Origin: Planctomycetota bacterium
Lineage (GTDB): Bacteria; Planctomycetota; JAMOSO01
Assembly: GCA_027063065.1 (NCBI GenBank)
Contig: JAMOSO010000030.1
Span: 1-10,814 of the forward strand
Length of the DNA: 10,814 bases
Reading direction: 5' to 3'
Made by a program: the position numbers and the translations under genes. Shown here piece by piece: positions 1-7,219 of this stretch (the stretch's first letter is position 1; every line of letters starts with the position of its first letter). The notes under the pieces are model-generated. The model saw only the letters and a program-made list of their open reading frames with translations, did not search any database and was not told where the DNA came from.

Positions 1-2
1 AT

Positions 3-47
3 ACTGAAGATCTAAAATTAACATTTGATAGAGGAAATAATGCCTAG
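3..47 (+). CDS. Possible 3' end of an upstream gene (partial), perhaps a PilT/PilB-type ATPase
   Basis: The third forward frame is open from the window edge to a TAG at 45-47 and reads TEDLKLTFDRGNNA. The other two frames stop by position 15. The stop overlaps the PilC start at 40 by 8 bases, the same style of overlap seen between the adaptor and permease genes further on. The ending recalls the 'DLKLR' tails of PilT-family retraction ATPases, whose genes often precede pilC; that identity is inference from 14 residues. With so little sequence, a chance open frame cannot be excluded. If another gene does end here, the alternative is the first frame, stopping at 13-15. Confidence 0.3.
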   Translation, partial: TEDLKLTFDRGNNA

Positions 48-1248
48 ATTTCTTTTTACTGCCAAAACGGCATCTGGACGTAAACTTTCGAATATTGCCA
101 TTGCCGAAGATAAAGAAGGTATCAGAACGAGGGTTGAAGCTAAAGGACTTACTTTAGTAACAGCACGTGATATTAGTGGTACAAACTTATTTAATGCACC
201 GCCAGCAGACAATGCAAAAGTATCGGATTTGGTTTTATTTACTCGTCAACTTGCCACAATGATTGGTGCAGGCATATCGCTTTTAGAAGCTTTAGAAATT
301 TTAAAAGAACAAGCCGAACGTCCTGGTTTTATGGTTGCACTTGATGATATTATTGAAGATGTTCGCGGAGGCGCAGATTTATCTATCTCTCTAGGCAAGC
401 ACCCAAAAATATTTAAAGCTATTTATATTAATATGATAAAAGCTGGTGAAGCATCTGGACAATTAGAAGACATTTTAACCCGATTAGCAGAATATCAAGA
501 AGCTGCTGAAGAATTAAAAAGTGAAATTAAATCTGCCATGACATACCCTGTAATTTCACTGTGTTTAGTTCTTGGCATAACTATATTTTTGATGGTTGGT
601 ATTGTACCAAAATTTAAAAGTATTTTTGATGGTTTAGGGGTCGAGTTGCCATTTGTTACTCAAATGATTTTAGATATATCATTATATATGCGTGATAATT
701 TTATTCCTGGAGCTTTATTTTCAGGTATAGTATTTTTTACGTTATTTATGTTTGTAAAAAAAACATATATAGGTGCAAAAACTTGGGATTACATAATGTT
801 AAAAGTGCCTATTTTTGGACCACTTTTTCAAAAAGTTGCTATTTCAAGATTTGCTAGGACATTTTCAACCTTACTCCAAAGTGGCGTACCAATATTGGGT
901 GCGTTGGATATTGTTGGATCCACATCTGGCAATATACTTATTGAAGAGGTTGTAGTAAAAGCTAAAGATAGTATCAGACAAGGCTCGCCGTTAGAACGCC
1001 CTCTTTCAGAAAGTTGGGTATTCCCGCCGATGGTAGTTAGAATGGTAGGCATTGGTGAAAAATCTGGCGCGATGGAAACATTATTAAATAAAATATCAGA
1101 ATTTTATGATCAACAAGTAAAGCACACTGTTGCTGCATTAACATCTTTAATTGAGCCTTTATTAATATCAATGATGGGTGGAATGGTTGGAACTATCGTG
1201 CTTGCAATATTTTTACCTATTTTCAAAATACAAGAAAGTTTACGTTAA
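40..1248 (+). CDS. pilC: Type II secretion / type IV pilus inner-membrane platform protein, GspF/PilC family
   Basis: This 402-residue polytopic inner-membrane protein forms the platform that couples the cytoplasmic assembly ATPase to pilin or pseudopilin polymerisation. Two T2SF repeats are visible. The first spans about residues 62-190, with FTRQLATMIGAGISLLEAL and a GEASGQLEDIL motif. The second spans about 265-395, with FARTFSTLLQSGVPILGALD and GEKSGAMETLL. Membrane segments lie near 170-190, 222-240 and 369-394, the usual three of the family, and the length is typical. I chose ATG at 40 because GAGGAA at 31-36 is a well-placed ribosome site; an in-frame TTG at 25 would add five residues but lacks such a site. 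The gene is followed by yajL after one base, so the two are probably co-transcribed. The sequence does not show whether the partner machine is a pilus or a secretion system, so the symbol is provisional (gspF is the alternative). Confidence 0.93.
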   Translation: MPRFLFTAKTASGRKLSNIAIAEDKEGIRTRVEAKGLTLVTARDISGTNLFNAPPADNAKVSDLVLFTRQLATMIGAGISLLEALEILKEQAERPGFMVALDDIIEDVRGGADLSISLGKHPKIFKAIYINMIKAGEASGQLEDILTRLAEYQEAAEELKSEIKSAMTYPVISLCLVLGITIFLMVGIVPKFKSIFDGLGVELPFVTQMILDISLYMRDNFIPGALFSGIVFFTLFMFVKKTYIGAKTWDYIMLKVPIFGPLFQKVAISRFARTFSTLLQSGVPILGALDIVGSTSGNILIEEVVVKAKDSIRQGSPLERPLSESWVFPPMVVRMVGIGEKSGAMETLLNKISEFYDQQVKHTVAALTSLIEPLLISMMGGMVGTIVLAIFLPIFKIQESLR

Positions 1249-1249
1249 T

Positions 1250-1816
1250 ATGCCAAAAACAGTTTTATTTCCCCTAGCGTGTGGCTTTGAAGAAAGCGAA
1301 GCTATCACTTGTATAGATATTTTACGCCGTGCCAAAATTGAAGTCTTACTAACTGGTATTGGCGGCCGCAAAATAGCTGGTTCACACGAATTAACTATAG
1401 ACTGCGATTTTGAATTTGACCACTTAGAAGTAACTGCAAAAGAATTAGATGGCGTTATTCTACCTGGTGGTATCCCAGGCGTTCATAATTTAGCCAAATC
1501 ACAGAAATTAATGAGCATTATTAATGAATGCAACAAACAAAAAAAACTTATTGCCGCAATATGTGCCGCACCCGCAATAGTGCTAATGAAAACTGATATG
1601 TTAGAATGTAAAAAAGTAACTGGTTACCCCTCTACTAAAGATGATTTTTGGGGAGCAGAATATTGCAATCAAACCACAGTTGTCTCAGATAATGTGATCA
1701 CAAGCCAAGGACCTGGTACAGCAATTGAATTTGCACTAGAAATAATTGCATATCTTATAAACCGCAAAAAAGCGCAAGAAATAGCCAAACAATTAGTTTT
1801 TGTAGATTTTGAATAA
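1250..1816 (+). CDS. yajL: DJ-1/PfpI family protein, YajL type
   Basis: This is a 188-residue cytoplasmic protein of the DJ-1/ThiJ/PfpI superfamily, whose YajL/DJ-1 branch is linked to oxidative and carbonyl stress. Glyoxalase III, protein deglycase and chaperone activities have all been claimed for the branch, and the deglycase role is disputed. Visible landmarks are the N-terminal GFEESEAIT with the conserved Glu17 that polarises the cysteine, LPGG at 71-74, the nucleophile elbow AAICAAP with Cys105, and the SQGPGTAIEFALEI block at 152-165. The tail (KAQEIAKQLV) resembles E. coli YajL. The His126 position of human DJ-1 is Tyr here, in a GYPSTKD segment close to YajL's CFPTLKD. ATG 1250 starts one base after the pilC stop. 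An upstream in-frame start at 1178 would overlap pilC by about 70 bases and add residues foreign to the family. Ribosome binding is weak (AAGAAAG at 1232-1238), which suggests coupling to pilC translation. Confidence 0.92.
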   Translation: MPKTVLFPLACGFEESEAITCIDILRRAKIEVLLTGIGGRKIAGSHELTIDCDFEFDHLEVTAKELDGVILPGGIPGVHNLAKSQKLMSIINECNKQKKLIAAICAAPAIVLMKTDMLECKKVTGYPSTKDDFWGAEYCNQTTVVSDNVITSQGPGTAIEFALEIIAYLINRKKAQEIAKQLVFVDFE

Positions 1817-1868
1817 TCTAAAAATTTAATATGGCTTATGTTTTGTACTTTAATTATTAGTTGATACC

Positions 1869-4565
1869 ATGACCTACGAACCTTCAGAAATTTCAATCAT
1901 TGTTAAAAATAATATTGATAAATTACCCCCCTATGCCCCATTAATTACTGATTTGATTCATCCTAGATTTAGCGATTCAGAAGATAAATTTAGTGCCATT
2001 TTAAATTCTATTAAGATTTTACGAAAAAAAAAATCTGGTATAATAAGAAGAAGAATTGCAGAACATTATTTTAAATTAGAAGGAATTAACCCCCATAGAG
2101 AAATTGTAGAATTTTTTGGACGGTTAGGAGATAATTTTCCTAGTATAAATCAAACTATAACACTAGATGATTGGAAAAAATGTCGTAGTTTTGGCATTAT
2201 AGCCCTTGCTAAAAACTTGATAAAAACTGGCTCTAAACATGGTATAGTACGCAAAGAATATTTTTATCCTAAATTACGCACACCAAAAGGGTATTTTTAT
2301 TTGCAAAATAAATTTTTAAATATTGATAATATTTTTTTAACATTAAATACCGCAGATAATATAGCACTATGCACAAAAGATTTTTATACAAAAGTTGAAG
2401 AATTACTACATCAAAATATCAACGACTTAGTCATGCCATTATTAAATACTATGACGCATGATACAAAACTATATTGTATAAGAACTAATGATACTATATC
2501 TGAATCACTGTTTTTTAAATTAGTAATGATGAATCGCTTTGGAATGAGTTTTAACCGACGAGGCATTCCAACATTGCCAATATTTAACAAACACTTTTCG
2601 ATTAATATGCGTATTAAAATTAAATTACCCCCTATTTATGACGACATTTATAACTATCCATCTGAAAATAATTTAAATAAATATTATACAAATATTTACC
2701 CAAAAATAGATTATCATAAACAAAATTTATTGTCGCATATTGAAAAAGTAGTCGAACGTAGCGAAGCTTTTTTAACTGAAAATTATACAACTATTGTAAA
2801 TATTGGATTACAAAACAAACAAACCATTGAAAGCCTATCAGATTTAATACAAAGTATCCCCCGTGCATTAGTAGCTTTGTCATCTCAAAATCCATTAGAA
2901 CTAAAAATAAATAATGATACGCCTATTTTAAATTTCAACCAAGAAGGTGTAATCAAAATGGTTCTTAGAAAATACAAGGGTTTTGACAATAACTTTGTAA
3001 GCAATATCAATCACCAAAAATTTACCAAACTATTAAAATTAGAAGGAATTAAATCTTTATTTCCTGAGGCAAGAGCGATTAAAAGATCTTTTGATTTTTT
3101 TGCTGGTCCTACAAATTCTGGAAAAACATACACGGCCTATGAAGAATTAGCAAAGGCTAAAAATGGCGTTTATTTAGCTCCTCTAAGACTAATGACATAT
3201 GAAGGAAAATTAGAATTAGAAAAACGTGGAAAATTATCTAGTTTATATACAGGCGATGATAGAATAGTTGAACCTAACGCTTCGCATATATGCTGTACTG
3301 TAGAAATGGCTGATTTAAATCAACCAATCGAATGTGCTGTACTAGATGAAGTGCAGATGCTTAATGATGATTATCGAGGATTTGCATGGATAAATGTAAT
3401 ATTAGGATTGCCTGCAAAACGTATCATATTTACTGGATCAATGTTTGCCTATAATGCTTTAAAAATTATTATTGAAGATTATCTAAACGAAGAGTTAAAT
3501 CTACGCGAATTTCACCGTTTTAATCAACTAAAAATGGATGAAAAACCTTGGAAGTTAAAAGAACTGCCTCCTCAGTCTGCAATTATTGCATTTTCACGAA
3601 AAGATGTTTTAGATATTAAAGGGCAATTACCTGGACCAGCATCAGTTATATATGGTAATCTTGCACCTGGTGCACGCGTACAACAAGCCTCTCTTTTTAA
3701 AGAAGGCAAAACAGATTACTTAGTATCTACAGATGCAATTGGAATGGGATTAAACTTGCCAATTAAACGTATAGTGTTTTCTAAACATTTTAAACATATC
3801 GCTCGCAGTAGACAAAACTTAACTAGCCAAGAAATACAGCAAATTGCAGGGCGAGCTGGACGCTATAAACACGAGCCTTTTGGGTATATTGGGGCTCTAA
3901 CCGAACAATCCATGCGTTATATTGAAAAAAATTTGCATATTGAAATTCCAAACTGCACTGCCCCATTTAATTTTGGTCCTAATTGGACGTTAATAGAATC
4001 AACGGCAGAAAAGCTAGAAACTAACTCAGTATTTGATATCTTGTCTGCATTTAAAGGACTTACATTAAAAGAAAGTCGCAAATATTTTAAATTTCATGTA
4101 ACTGATGGACAATTAGCATTGGCGCAACGTGCTGATCAGGTTGAAAATATCGATCTTTTAACTAAATGGCTAATCACATGCTTACCAGCAGATATTAAAC
4201 GCAGTGAGCAAATGGAATTTTTAGAGAATTATACGTTCTGTGCCTTATCAAAATCAATGCCTGTTAAAGTATTTTCAGAAAACGTAGAAATACCCAAACA
4301 ATACGATAGTGATAATTATATGTTATTTATTGGGCCTAGAATGGGAGTATTACATGAAACTAGTGATAACGCCGATATATTATTTAAAGCAGAAAAAACA
4401 ATTAAACAATTAGAAATATATAAATGGTTGTCTTATAGGCGTTCAATTTTATTTCCTGATTATGAAGTCGCTTCTGATATGATTCACTGGCTAAATACTT
4501 TTATATCTTCATCACTTGAAAAATATAGTCATATAAAAACTATTAGCACTACTTATTCAACCTGA
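1869..4565 (+). CDS. SUV3-like DExH-box RNA helicase with long N-terminal extension
   Basis: This is an 898-residue superfamily 2 helicase of the SUV3 (mitochondrial degradosome) type, expected to unwind RNA duplexes using ATP in the cytoplasm. Core motifs run in order: Walker A GPTNSGKT at 413-420, the Ia block LAPLRLMTYEG just after it, TVEM near 480, Walker B DEVQ at 493-496, FTGS (motif III) near 520, STDAIGMGLNLP in the second RecA-like domain, and motif VI QQIAGRAGRY at 657-666. The part after about residue 690, including the TKWLITCLPADIKR segment from 765, fits the SUV3 C-terminal region. Residues 1-400 match no domain I recognise; they are rich in Lys, Asn and Ile, with mixed helical character and no membrane segment. 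ATG 1869 is the only ATG after the in-frame stop at 1851, but no clear Shine-Dalgarno precedes it. It lies 52 bases after yajL with no terminator between, so read-through is possible. The bacterial RNA target and any nuclease partner are unknown; no nuclease is encoded nearby. Confidence 0.9.
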   Translation: MTYEPSEISIIVKNNIDKLPPYAPLITDLIHPRFSDSEDKFSAILNSIKILRKKKSGIIRRRIAEHYFKLEGINPHREIVEFFGRLGDNFPSINQTITLDDWKKCRSFGIIALAKNLIKTGSKHGIVRKEYFYPKLRTPKGYFYLQNKFLNIDNIFLTLNTADNIALCTKDFYTKVEELLHQNINDLVMPLLNTMTHDTKLYCIRTNDTISESLFFKLVMMNRFGMSFNRRGIPTLPIFNKHFSINMRIKIKLPPIYDDIYNYPSENNLNKYYTNIYPKIDYHKQNLLSHIEKVVERSEAFLTENYTTIVNIGLQNKQTIESLSDLIQSIPRALVALSSQNPLELKINNDTPILNFNQEGVIKMVLRKYKGFDNNFVSNINHQKFTKLLKLEGIKSLFPEARAIKRSFDFFAGPTNSGKTYTAYEELAKAKNGVYLAPLRLMTYEGKLELEKRGKLSSLYTGDDRIVEPNASHICCTVEMADLNQPIECAVLDEVQMLNDDYRGFAWINVILGLPAKRIIFTGSMFAYNALKIIIEDYLNEELNLREFHRFNQLKMDEKPWKLKELPPQSAIIAFSRKDVLDIKGQLPGPASVIYGNLAPGARVQQASLFKEGKTDYLVSTDAIGMGLNLPIKRIVFSKHFKHIARSRQNLTSQEIQQIAGRAGRYKHEPFGYIGALTEQSMRYIEKNLHIEIPNCTAPFNFGPNWTLIESTAEKLETNSVFDILSAFKGLTLKESRKYFKFHVTDGQLALAQRADQVENIDLLTKWLITCLPADIKRSEQMEFLENYTFCALSKSMPVKVFSENVEIPKQYDSDNYMLFIGPRMGVLHETSDNADILFKAEKTIKQLEIYKWLSYRRSILFPDYEVASDMIHWLNTFISSSLEKYSHIKTISTTYST

Positions 4566-4618
4566 GAAGCACTACATACTTTTGTGCGATAAGTTCTGAT
4601 CATATCTTGCTTCAGCGG

Positions 4619-4650
4619 TATTAATAAATTAGTGACAATATTAATAAATT
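4619..4650 (+). repeat. Tandem direct repeat, 12 bases, upstream of the efflux operon
   Basis: TATTAATAAATT occurs exactly at 4619-4630 and again at 4639-4650, 20 bases apart start to start, which is about two helical turns. It lies between the helicase stop and the efflux operon start, roughly 120 bases before the candidate -10 box. Paired sites on one face of the helix could bind a regulator, but both copies are pure A/T in an AT-rich gap, so chance is a real alternative. Confidence 0.5.
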
Positions 4651-4769
4651 GTAACTTGTACAGTTTTTAAAGCGTTTAATAAAGTATGAACTATTAGGTA
4701 ATTATCTCGTATAAAATTATATGCATTATTATTATTTTATAAAATACAACCTTAATCTATCAAAAACTG

Positions 4770-4775
4770 TATAAT
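4770..4775 (+). promoter_or_regulatory. Candidate -10 box of the efflux operon promoter
   Basis: A perfect TATAAT sits 48 bases before the first start codon of the tolC-like gene, which would give a leader of about 40 bases. No convincing -35 hexamer lies 16-18 bases upstream (around 4747-4753 the sequence is CAACCTT), so the promoter would need an activator or be weak. Such hexamers also arise by chance in AT-rich DNA; the position in the only sizeable gap before the operon is the main support. Confidence 0.4.
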
Positions 4776-4823
4776 CAACTTTTACATATACCGTTAACCA
4801 TTAATATCATTACTTTAGGACAT

Positions 4824-6155
4824 ATGCACATTATGCATAAGAAACTTGCGACATTAATCTATCTAATAATTTTAATTATTTGCGCTCCAAATAAAAGCAT
4901 GGCAATAACCTTACAAAAATGCATAAAATTGGGTATGGCACAAAATTTAACCTTACAACAAGAACGAATAAATCATAATATATCTAAAAATAATCTTAAG
5001 CAAAAACAGGCACAAACCTTTGGCTCACTTAGCACAATAGGTAGTTATTATCATTACAATATGCCTCGAACATTGGTGCCAATGACACCTGCTGGTATGT
5101 CAAAAGACGTTGCAACCACAACAAATTTATCAATGGTAGGTTTAAAATATACACTGCCACTTTTTACAGGCTTTGCACATACTTCCAATATTGTACTGGC
5201 AGAATTACAACAAAAAATAAATGAAACCAAAATAAATCTAAGCGTTCAGCAGATTGTATATAATATAAAAAATTTATATTTACAGTCACTTTCATTACAA
5301 CATCAATTAAGCGCTCAAAAAAAATATACACAGTCATTAAATAAATTATACGAACAAATTGACTTAGGCGTGAAAATAGGCAAGAATGCTAAAGTAGATT
5401 TATTAAAAATAACATCTGAATTAGAACAATCCAAGGCAACACAAACTCAAATATTAAATTCAAATCAAATTGTAAAAGCCACTTTAGCAAACTTAATAGA
5501 TATACCTAAAATTGATAAAATAAATGATATCGATATAAATATAAAACCAATTAATTTAAAATTAAATAAAAGTTTAAATCCAGATATAAAATTACTACAA
5601 ATCTATAAACAAGCTGATTTAGCCATTTTAAGTGACAACCAAATAATCAACCGGAACAAATCCAAATTATATCCACAAATTTCATTTGATGCGATATATG
5701 GACAAAATTTTGGACCCAACGATAGCACAAATGCTGTGCCGAATACTTGGAACCATACAGAAACATGGCAAGTTGGAATAAATCTAAAATGGGATATATT
5801 TGACTTTGGTAAAAATAAAGCAGATATAAAACAAGCTGAATTGCACAAACGACAAAGCCTGCTAAAAAAACTACAAATAGAAAAAGATTTAAAATTAAAT
5901 ATTTATACTGCAATTCGTAATATTAATACTGCTATTGCTAATTATAATAGTGCAAAAACAGAGTATGACTTAACAAATAAAACCCAAAATATAGAACTAA
6001 TTAAATATCGGTATAACGCTATTAATTTAAATGATTTATTACAGGCAAAAGCAAAAAATCAAATTGCTAAAAGTAAAATCATCTCTTCAAAATATACTTA
6101 TCAAGATAATTTATACTATTTAGATTATTTATTAGAAAAAGGAACAGATAAATGA
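4824..6155 (+). CDS. TolC-like outer-membrane efflux channel (OEP family)
   Basis: This is the outer-membrane exit duct of a tripartite efflux pump: a trimeric barrel with a long periplasmic helical tunnel. The 443-residue product has an N-terminal signal peptide (charged start, hydrophobic run at about 9-20, likely cleavage after SMA at 27) and no lipobox, so it is not a lipoprotein of the OprM kind. Two OEP halves are visible. The first has GLKYTLPLFTGF and the LGVKIGKNAKVDLLKI helix turn; the second has GINLKWDIFDFGKNKADIKQ and a C-terminal long helical stretch. Length fits the family. The start is ambiguous: AGGA at 4817-4820 lies only 3 bases from ATG 4824 and 12 from the next in-frame ATG at 4833, and both keep the signal peptide. 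The TGA stop overlaps the next gene's ATG (ATGA), showing it is the first gene of the operon. It is rich in Asn, Lys and Ile, in keeping with the AT bias. Confidence 0.93.
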   Translation: MHIMHKKLATLIYLIILIICAPNKSMAITLQKCIKLGMAQNLTLQQERINHNISKNNLKQKQAQTFGSLSTIGSYYHYNMPRTLVPMTPAGMSKDVATTTNLSMVGLKYTLPLFTGFAHTSNIVLAELQQKINETKINLSVQQIVYNIKNLYLQSLSLQHQLSAQKKYTQSLNKLYEQIDLGVKIGKNAKVDLLKITSELEQSKATQTQILNSNQIVKATLANLIDIPKIDKINDIDINIKPINLKLNKSLNPDIKLLQIYKQADLAILSDNQIINRNKSKLYPQISFDAIYGQNFGPNDSTNAVPNTWNHTETWQVGINLKWDIFDFGKNKADIKQAELHKRQSLLKKLQIEKDLKLNIYTAIRNINTAIANYNSAKTEYDLTNKTQNIELIKYRYNAINLNDLLQAKAKNQIAKSKIISSKYTYQDNLYYLDYLLEKGTDK

Positions 6156-7219
6156 AAAAATATATCTTAGCAATAGGCATAATATTTTGTATTATTGTAG
6201 CTATACTACTCGTACAAAAACGTAAAAATTCAGTAACAAATACTCCTACCCCCAAACAACCAACCATAAGAATTAAAATTATAAATCCAAAAGAAAAAAT
6301 TATTAAAAAATTTGAGCCTTTCTTAGCTAAAGTTGAAGCTTATAACACAGCAAATATAGCCTCAAAATTTACTGCTAATATAAATAAGATTAAAGTAAAA
6401 GAAGGTGAACACGTCAAAAAGGGTCAATCAATAGTAGCCATTGATGACACAGAAATATCAACATCATTACACTCGCTATACTCGCAAATACGATCAGCTG
6501 TTAAACAAAAAACATTTGCTAACAACCAATATAAACGAAATAAAATTTTATATAATGCCGGTGGCTTATCTAAAGAGAAATTAGATGCCTCTGAAATAAT
6601 TCTTGCACAATCTGATGCGTCAATAATAGAATTAAACCAAAAAAAAATATCATTGCTAAACCAATTAAAATATTTAAATATACGTGCCCCATTTGATGGC
6701 GTTGTAGGCACTATTTACATGCGTCAGGGTTCTTTATGCATACCTGGTAAGACAATTCTTACTATACACTCTAAATTACAAAAACTTACCTTTCAATTTG
6801 CCAATAATTACGCCCATATTTCTACTGGACAAGTAGTTACATTCAATAAAAATATTATTAGTAACGTTTCCAATATTTATGCTGATGCACAAAACAATTT
6901 ATCTACTGCCGAAGTATTATTAAAAAATATAAACTTACCTTACAATAGTTTTGTTACTATAAATGTTTTAACAAAACAACTAAAAGGTATTGCTATTCCA
7001 ATAAATGCGCTCTTACATAATAACCATCAAACTAGTGTGATGGTTTATAAAAACAATAAATTTATCAGACAAGATGTAACACCTCTAATTAGTAACAATC
7101 AATTTGTTATTACTAAGCATAACTTAAAATGGCCTGTTGCATGTGCTAATGAATCAAAACTAGCCAGATTGCCTTATTACGATACTATTGAAATATTTAA
7201 AGGTAATAACAATGAATAA
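6152..7219 (+). CDS. RND efflux periplasmic adaptor (membrane fusion protein, HlyD/AcrA type)
   Basis: This 355-residue adaptor bridges the inner-membrane pump and the outer-membrane channel. An uncleaved-looking hydrophobic segment at about 4-21 anchors it in the inner membrane; there is no lipobox cysteine as in AcrA. The first lipoyl half-motif is at about 66-99 (IKVKEGEHVKKGQSIVAIDD) and the second at about 172-205, with the classic RAPFDGVVG at 178-186. Between them lies a short alpha-helical hairpin (about 103-170). A beta-barrel follows from about 208, and AIPINALL near 281 marks the membrane-proximal domain. The start ATG 6152 overlaps the tolC-like stop by 4 bases, with AAGGAA at 6139-6144 as a good ribosome site. 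The 3' end overlaps the permease start by 8 bases. Length is slightly short of AcrA but normal for the wider family. Confidence 0.93.
   Translation: MKKYILAIGIIFCIIVAILLVQKRKNSVTNTPTPKQPTIRIKIINPKEKIIKKFEPFLAKVEAYNTANIASKFTANINKIKVKEGEHVKKGQSIVAIDDTEISTSLHSLYSQIRSAVKQKTFANNQYKRNKILYNAGGLSKEKLDASEIILAQSDASIIELNQKKISLLNQLKYLNIRAPFDGVVGTIYMRQGSLCIPGKTILTIHSKLQKLTFQFANNYAHISTGQVVTFNKNIISNVSNIYADAQNNLSTAEVLLKNINLPYNSFVTINVLTKQLKGIAIPINALLHNNHQTSVMVYKNNKFIRQDVTPLISNNQFVITKHNLKWPVACANESKLARLPYYDTIEIFKGNNNE

Noticed and set aside
1803-1820. TAGATT/AATCTA inverted repeat across the yajL stop, a possible terminator
   Set aside because: The stem is only six mostly A/T pairs and is followed by A rather than T, so it would not end transcription.
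1831-1860. Nine-codon ORF (MAYVLYFNY) just before the helicase gene, a possible leader peptide
   Set aside because: It has no ribosome site, no attenuator hairpin follows it, and an ORF of this size is expected by chance.
4566-4613. Small inverted repeats after the helicase gene (GAAGC/GCTTC and GCAC/GTGC), a possible terminator
   Set aside because: The stems are four or five pairs with long loops and no T-run follows.
5603-5913. Two overlapping - strand open frames inside the tolC-like gene
   Set aside because: They lie wholly within a well-supported gene, resemble no family, and are rich in Phe, Leu and Cys as expected of antisense translation of Asn/Lys-rich coding.
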